From Flavobacterium psychrophilum (GTDB lineage Bacteria; Bacteroidota; Bacteroidia; Flavobacteriales; Flavobacteriaceae), in assembly GCA_945861915.1 (NCBI GenBank), contig CAMAWK010000109.1:1-7773 (forward strand): 7,773 nt of DNA, read 5' to 3'. Made by a program: the position numbers and the translations under genes. The first letter of the stretch is position 1. Every line of letters begins with the position of its first letter. The notes under the pieces were generated by a model, which had not been told where the DNA came from, did no database searches, and saw only the letters and a program-made list of their open reading frames with translations. Shown in pieces: positions 5,777-7,773 of this stretch.

Positions 5777-6418
5777 ATGGAAACAAAATTTAAGATTAAC
5801 ATACCTAAACCTTGTCATGAGGATTGGAACAACATGACGACAGAAGAAACTAGCAGGTTTTGCAGTGTTTGCTCAAAAAGCGTTATTGATTTTACACATA
5901 AAAGCAATGAGGAAATTCAGGATTTTTTCATCAAAAATCAGGAGCAAAAAGTCTGTGGAAGATTTAAAAATGAACAAGTTGATAAATTTGATATTCAAAT
6001 TCCTCAAAGTATTTTGATGTTAAAAATGCCTTTCCATAAAGTCTTTTTATTGGCTCTTTTTGTAGTTATGGGTACTACACTTTTTAGTTGTAAAAATCAT
6101 AATGATCACACTTTGGGGGAAGTTGTTGTGGTAGAAGATACGATTCAAGTAAACCATACCACAGGTGTTATTTTACCTTCTAAAGTCTCTAATCCGAGGG
6201 GAAATATTACAATTGGGGATGTAAAACACAATCCAAATGACACTTCACATATTCCTCCACCTCCACCACCTTTAAAGACTGAACAAGTTAAATTTATTAA
6301 ACAAAAAGCACAAACAAAAAAACACACTTCAAAAAAAGATGTTATCGAAATAGGAGAAGTAATGGGTATTATTGAATTGCCACCTGAAAAACACCTAGAC
6401 ACTTTAAAACCCAAGTGA
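5777..6418 (+). CDS. Uncharacterised protein: Cys-rich N-terminal module, lipobox-like membrane segment, Pro-rich tail
   Basis: I cannot assign a function to this 213-aa protein. Residues 1-75 form a compact soluble module with five possible metal or redox ligands: C13-H14 in IPKPCHEDW, C29 and C32 in RFCSVC, and C60 in VCGRF, plus SVIDFT (35-40). I recall this pattern from other unannotated Bacteroidota proteins, so it is likely a lineage-specific family. Residues 85-104 are one hydrophobic segment ending LFSC (C105), which resembles a lipoprotein signal peptide with lipobox but placed about 80 residues from the N-terminus. The remainder (106-213) is polar, with a run of six prolines (160-165), a Lys-rich stretch (172-187) and three similar strings: LGEV (113-116), IGDV (146-149) and IGEV (192-195). 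If N-in, the Cys module is cytoplasmic and the tail periplasmic, an arrangement loosely like TonB. It is divergent from tadA and 39 nt upstream of dxs, so it may share a transcript with dxs. Confidence 0.85.
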   Translation: METKFKINIPKPCHEDWNNMTTEETSRFCSVCSKSVIDFTHKSNEEIQDFFIKNQEQKVCGRFKNEQVDKFDIQIPQSILMLKMPFHKVFLLALFVVMGTTLFSCKNHNDHTLGEVVVVEDTIQVNHTTGVILPSKVSNPRGNITIGDVKHNPNDTSHIPPPPPPLKTEQVKFIKQKAQTKKHTSKKDVIEIGEVMGIIELPPEKHLDTLKPK

Positions 6419-6457
6419 TTTTCAATTTAAAACCGTAAATTCGCTTTTTGATTCAAA

Positions 6458-7773
6458 ATGAAAAGCAAACTACTTCAAGACATCAATAACCCAAACGATT
6501 TACGCCAACTAGACGAAGGGCAGCTTCCTGAATTGGCTAAGGAATTGCGTGAATTTATTATTGGTATTGTAGCTGAAAAAGAAGGTCATTTGGGAGCTAG
6601 TTTGGGTGTGGTAGAGTTGACAATTGCATTGCATTATGTTTTTAATACGCCAGAAGATATTCTTGTTTGGGATGTAGGTCATCAAGCATACGGACATAAA
6701 ATTCTCACCGAAAGAAGAACACAATTTCATACCAATAGAAAATTTGGTGGCATTGCTGGTTTCCCAAAACGAAGCGAAAGTGAGTATGATACTTTTGGAG
6801 TGGGGCATTCTTCGACCTCTATTTCGGCAGCATTGGGAATGGCGATTGCTTCAAATTTGAAAGGCAATTTCGAAAAACAGCATATCGCAGTGATTGGCGA
6901 TGCTTCGATTGCATCGGGAATGGCGTTTGAAGGTTTGAATCATGCAGGCGTTACCGATGCAAATTTATTAGTAATTCTCAACGACAATGCTATCGGGATT
7001 GACCCAAGTGTGGGGGCTTTAAAAAAATACCTGACCGCAGTCAAAGAAGGAAAAAATCCGAAAGAAAATAATATGATTAAGTCATTGAATTTTGATTATT
7101 CTGGACCCATTGACGGAAATGATATTTTTGCAGTTATCAAAGAATTAAAACGATTGCAAAAAATAAAAGGTCCTAAATTTTTGCATGTCATAACCACCAA
7201 AGGCAAAGGATTACTACAAGCCGAAGAAAATCAAGTGCAATATCATGCTCCTGGAAAATTTGATGCAAACACAGGAGAAATTAAATCAAAAACAGAAGAA
7301 AATTTACCTCCCAAATTCCAAGATGTTTTTGGATTAACTTTGTTGGAATTGGCGAAAGCCAATGAAAAAATTATTGGAATTACTCCTGCAATGCCTACAG
7401 GGAGTTCCTTGAAATTGATGATGGATGCGTTCCCCAAACGCGCATTTGATGTAGGAATTGCAGAGCAACACGCCGTAACTTTAGCTGCTGGAATGGCAAC
7501 CCAAGGCATGATTGTTTTTTGCAATATTTATTCTACTTTTTTACAAAGGGCTTATGATCAAATTATTCACGACGTGGCTTTGCAAGATTTACCCGTGATT
7601 TTTTGTTTGGATAGAGCAGGATTGGTTGGCGAAGATGGTGCAACTCATCATGGGGTTTTTGATTTGGCTTATTTGCGTTGTATTCCAAATATGATTGTCT
7701 TTTCGCCCTCGAATGAGATTGAATTACGTAACATTTTATATACCGCCCAACTTGGATTGAATCATCCAATTGC
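6458..7773 (+). CDS. dxs: 1-deoxy-D-xylulose-5-phosphate synthase, 3' end outside window
   Basis: The frame is open from the ATG at 6458 to the window edge (438 complete codons plus 2 nt). The enzyme joins pyruvate and glyceraldehyde 3-phosphate with thiamine diphosphate, the first step of the MEP isoprenoid pathway (quinones, carotenoids, undecaprenyl carrier). Visible motifs in order: H44 in EGHLGAS, VWDVGHQAYGHKILT with H75, GVGHSSTSISAALG, the ThDP/Mg motif from G147-D148 to N177 (29 residues from D to the second N of LNDN, as in E. coli D152 to N181), GPIDGND, and the pyrimidine-domain AEQHAVTLAAG with catalytic E336 (E370 in E. coli). It continues through YSTFLQRAYDQ and EDGATHHGVFDLAYLRC. 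The segment between LNDN and GPIDG is about 30 residues shorter than in E. coli, so the full protein should be near 590 aa. The C-terminal transketolase domain is missing only because the window ends. No clear promoter is seen in the 39-nt gap upstream. Confidence 0.96.
   Translation, partial: MKSKLLQDINNPNDLRQLDEGQLPELAKELREFIIGIVAEKEGHLGASLGVVELTIALHYVFNTPEDILVWDVGHQAYGHKILTERRTQFHTNRKFGGIAGFPKRSESEYDTFGVGHSSTSISAALGMAIASNLKGNFEKQHIAVIGDASIASGMAFEGLNHAGVTDANLLVILNDNAIGIDPSVGALKKYLTAVKEGKNPKENNMIKSLNFDYSGPIDGNDIFAVIKELKRLQKIKGPKFLHVITTKGKGLLQAEENQVQYHAPGKFDANTGEIKSKTEENLPPKFQDVFGLTLLELAKANEKIIGITPAMPTGSSLKLMMDAFPKRAFDVGIAEQHAVTLAAGMATQGMIVFCNIYSTFLQRAYDQIIHDVALQDLPVIFCLDRAGLVGEDGATHHGVFDLAYLRCIPNMIVFSPSNEIELRNILYTAQLGLNHPI

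Noticed and set aside
5718..5786. N-terminal extension of tadA to the ATG at 5786
   Set aside because: It adds residues foreign to the family, overlaps the start of the divergent gene and runs through the -7 box next to the shorter start.
5777..5960. Anti-sigma factor zinc domain in the Cys-rich protein
   Set aside because: The Hx3CxxC spacing of that family is absent; only a general zinc-ribbon-like arrangement is supported.
6145..6414. 89-codon - strand frame with a glycine run
   Set aside because: The glycine run is the complement of the proline codons of the + strand gene; it is a shadow.
6418..6457. Promoter for dxs in the 39-nt gap
   Set aside because: TAAATTCG (6436-6443) is one base off the -7 consensus but has no -33 partner; read-through from the upstream gene is just as likely.
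6509..7769. Three - strand frames (6509-6808, 7243-7524, 7563-7769)
   Set aside because: All lie antisense to dxs, whose reading frame is uninterrupted and carries every expected motif.

Overview
The window looks like a chromosomal segment of a Bacteroidota bacterium, most probably Flavobacterium or a close relative. The DNA is AT-rich and starts lack clear Shine-Dalgarno sequences. Promoter-like elements follow the Bacteroidota pattern (TTG or TTTG, about 20 bp, TAnnTTTG). The RNase G, TadA and DXS proteins read as flavobacterial versions. I see no insertion sequence, phage gene, CRISPR array, tRNA or rRNA.

Layout: (1) 1-63, the end of an intergenic region with a TGAAATC tandem repeat. (2) 64-1608 (+), an RNase E/G family endoribonuclease (rng). 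(3) A strong perfect-stem hairpin at 1612-1643 followed by a T run, shared as terminator with the convergent gene. (4) 1676-2434 (-), a membrane-anchored SIMPL/DUF541 protein. (5) A 228-bp divergent intergenic region. (6) 2663-5258 (+), a tight three-gene operon: PAP2 phosphatase, GtrA-family membrane protein and GT39/ArnT-like glycosyltransferase, separated by 3 and 7 nt. (7) A convergent hairpin at 5261-5289. (8) 5274-5717 (-), a TadA-type deaminase whose promoter sits almost on its start codon. (9) 5777-6418 (+), a protein of unknown function with a Cys-rich N-terminus, an internal lipoprotein-like signal and a proline-rich tail. (10) 6458 to the window end (+), the first three quarters of dxs.

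How the genes work together: rng, tadA and dxs are housekeeping genes (RNA decay, tRNA wobble editing, isoprenoid precursor synthesis). The PAP2-GtrA-GT39 cluster has the parts list of an undecaprenyl-phosphate-dependent envelope glycan modification system: lipid carrier dephosphorylation, lipid-sugar flipping, and sugar transfer on the periplasmic side. It lacks the cytoplasmic synthase that would load the sugar. dxs feeds the same lipid carrier pool, but nothing here shows that it is linked in regulation.

The least understood items are the Cys-rich/lipobox protein at 5777-6418 and the envelope operon of undefined substrate. The rest is mostly well-known families with lineage-specific twists: an RNase G without its Zn-link cysteines, a shortened DXS, and a probably leaderless tadA mRNA.
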